Below, one piece after another: positions 30,238 to 30,786 of a stretch of 30,786 nucleotides of DNA. A program made the position numbers and the translations under genes. This DNA comes from DASPWW01 sp035461345 (GTDB lineage Bacteria; Actinomycetota; Thermoleophilia; Solirubrobacterales; 70-9). The stretch spans positions 1 to 30,786 of the forward strand of contig DATHVJ010000006.1 of the NCBI GenBank assembly GCA_035461345.1, read 5' to 3'. The first letter of the stretch is position 1; the number at the start of each line of letters is the position of its first letter. Under the pieces are notes generated by a model. That model made no database searches. It was not told the DNA's origin and saw only the letters and a list, made by a program, of their open reading frames with translations.

Positions 30238-30243
30238 TAGCTT
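30238..30243 (+). promoter_or_regulatory. -10 element of cofG
   Basis: TAGCTT ends eight bases before the ATG at 30252, the same short spacing as at ecm, ygfZ and others. Confidence 0.5.
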
Positions 30244-30251
30244 GCGCGTCG

Positions 30252-30786
30252 ATGCGGCGCGTCACGTTCTCGCGTAACTACACGCTGTCGCTGTCGCGCA
30301 CGTGCCGCTGCTACTGCAAGTACTGCGCCTTCGCGACCCACCGGGCGCACATCCACCCGCCGGATGAGGTCGAGCGCCGTCTCGGCGAGGCCGTCCGCCG
30401 CAACTCGAAGGAGCTGCTGGTGCTGACGGGCGAGCGCCCGGAGGTCGACCCGGAGGTCGCGCGCCGGCTGCGCGAGTGGGGCCACGACGACTTCACCTCG
30501 TACGTCGCCTGGGCGTGCGAGCGGGCGCTCGAGCGGGGGCTGCTGCCGCACACGAACCTCGGGGTGCTGTCGCGCGACGACCTGGCACGACTGCGCGAGG
30601 TCACCGCCTCCCAGGGGCTGATGCTGGAGTCGATCTCCGAGCGGCTGATGGACACGGTCCACGCTGGCTCCCCGACCAAGCATCCCGCCAAGCGGCTGGA
30701 GACGATCGAGACGGCTGGCCAACTCCGCATCCCGTTCACCAGCGGGATCCTGGTCGGCATCGGGGAGAGGGAGGCCGAGCGGATCG
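30252..30786 (+). CDS. cofG: 7,8-didemethyl-8-hydroxy-5-deazariboflavin synthase subunit CofG (partial)
   Basis: The first 178 codons of a radical SAM protein, cut by the window edge. The cluster motif CxxxCxxC is present as TCRCYCKYCAF (cysteines 18, 22 and 25). The following ELLVLTGERPEVDP, YVAWACERALERGLLPHTNL, VLSRDDLARLRE, LMLESISERLM and GSPTKHPAKRLETIE match the CofG/FbiC N-terminal family. With CofH it builds the 5-deazaflavin chromophore (Fo) of coenzyme F420 from tyrosine and a riboflavin precursor. In mycobacteria CofG and CofH are fused as FbiC; whether they are fused here lies outside the window. The start ATG gives the normal N-terminus and has TAGCTT eight bases upstream. Confidence 0.92.
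   Translation, partial: MRRVTFSRNYTLSLSRTCRCYCKYCAFATHRAHIHPPDEVERRLGEAVRRNSKELLVLTGERPEVDPEVARRLREWGHDDFTSYVAWACERALERGLLPHTNLGVLSRDDLARLREVTASQGLMLESISERLMDTVHAGSPTKHPAKRLETIETAGQLRIPFTSGILVGIGEREAERI

Noticed and set aside
1..30786. CRISPR arrays, IS elements, phage genes, biosynthetic gene clusters
   Set aside because: No regularly spaced repeats, no transposase or integrase motifs, no long terminal inverted repeats and no assembly-line enzymes were seen.

Overview
The window is chromosomal DNA from a GC-rich actinobacterium (about 70% G+C). The gene content fits Thermoleophilia (Solirubrobacterales or Gaiellales-like): an Rv2578c-type radical SAM protein, CofG of F420 synthesis, GTP-type PEP carboxykinase, actinobacterial crotonyl-CoA carboxylase/reductase and ethylmalonyl-CoA mutase, and a remnant of the SnoaL-like family common in that class. 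The taxonomic call is inference. Coding density is very high, no gene-free stretch exceeds 300 bases, and I found no rRNA, tRNA, CRISPR array, IS element or prophage.

Layout. 1-978: end of a radical SAM gene carrying an 8-base insertion in its FeS motif. 902-3580 (-): acyl-CoA ligase followed by an MFS exporter. 3786-6211 (-): sucC-sucD-like acyl-CoA ligase (ADP-forming) pair plus a small FixX-type ferredoxin. 6393-8207 (+): GTP-dependent PEP carboxykinase. 8212-9061 (-): HTH/nucleotidyltransferase pair resembling a toxin-antitoxin module. 9094-10568 (-): malyl-CoA lyase with a hotdog thioesterase. 10579-10769: remnant of a SnoaL-like gene. 10798-14605 (+): acyl-CoA dehydrogenase, SCP2-like protein, AlkZ-like glycosylase, MaoC hydratase, SRPBCC protein. 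15227-17224 (-): ethylmalonyl-CoA mutase, divergent from a metallo-hydrolase. 18167-20625: exported protein, ClpS, a small GNAT-like protein, a LysR regulator. 20681-22260 (-): crotonyl-CoA carboxylase/reductase plus a small dimeric-barrel protein. 22357-23658 (+): coiled-coil protein with a PD-(D/E)XK-like core. 23666-25453 (-): TfoX-like protein, lipoprotein, YgfZ-like protein. 25554-28664 (+): multicopper oxidase, ZIP transporter, DtxR regulator. 28672-30191 (+): two small proteins and an aquaporin. 30252-end: 5' part of cofG.

How they work together. Five genes between 9.5 and 22.3 kb (ccr, ecm, an acyl-CoA dehydrogenase, a MaoC hydratase, mcl) cover the diagnostic steps of the ethylmalonyl-CoA pathway, which assimilates acetyl-CoA without isocitrate lyase. 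PEP carboxykinase would drain the C4 acids to gluconeogenesis. The thioesterase coupled to mcl and the sucCD-like ligase are candidates for interconverting malyl-CoA and malate. The 25.5-28.7 kb operon looks like an independent metal-homeostasis unit.

Architecture. At least thirteen genes have a TANNNT hexamer ending only 6-14 bases before the chosen start codon, implying leaderless or nearly leaderless mRNAs. Four junctions use overlapping stop-start tetranucleotides, two ATGA and two apparently CTGA with a CTG initiator.
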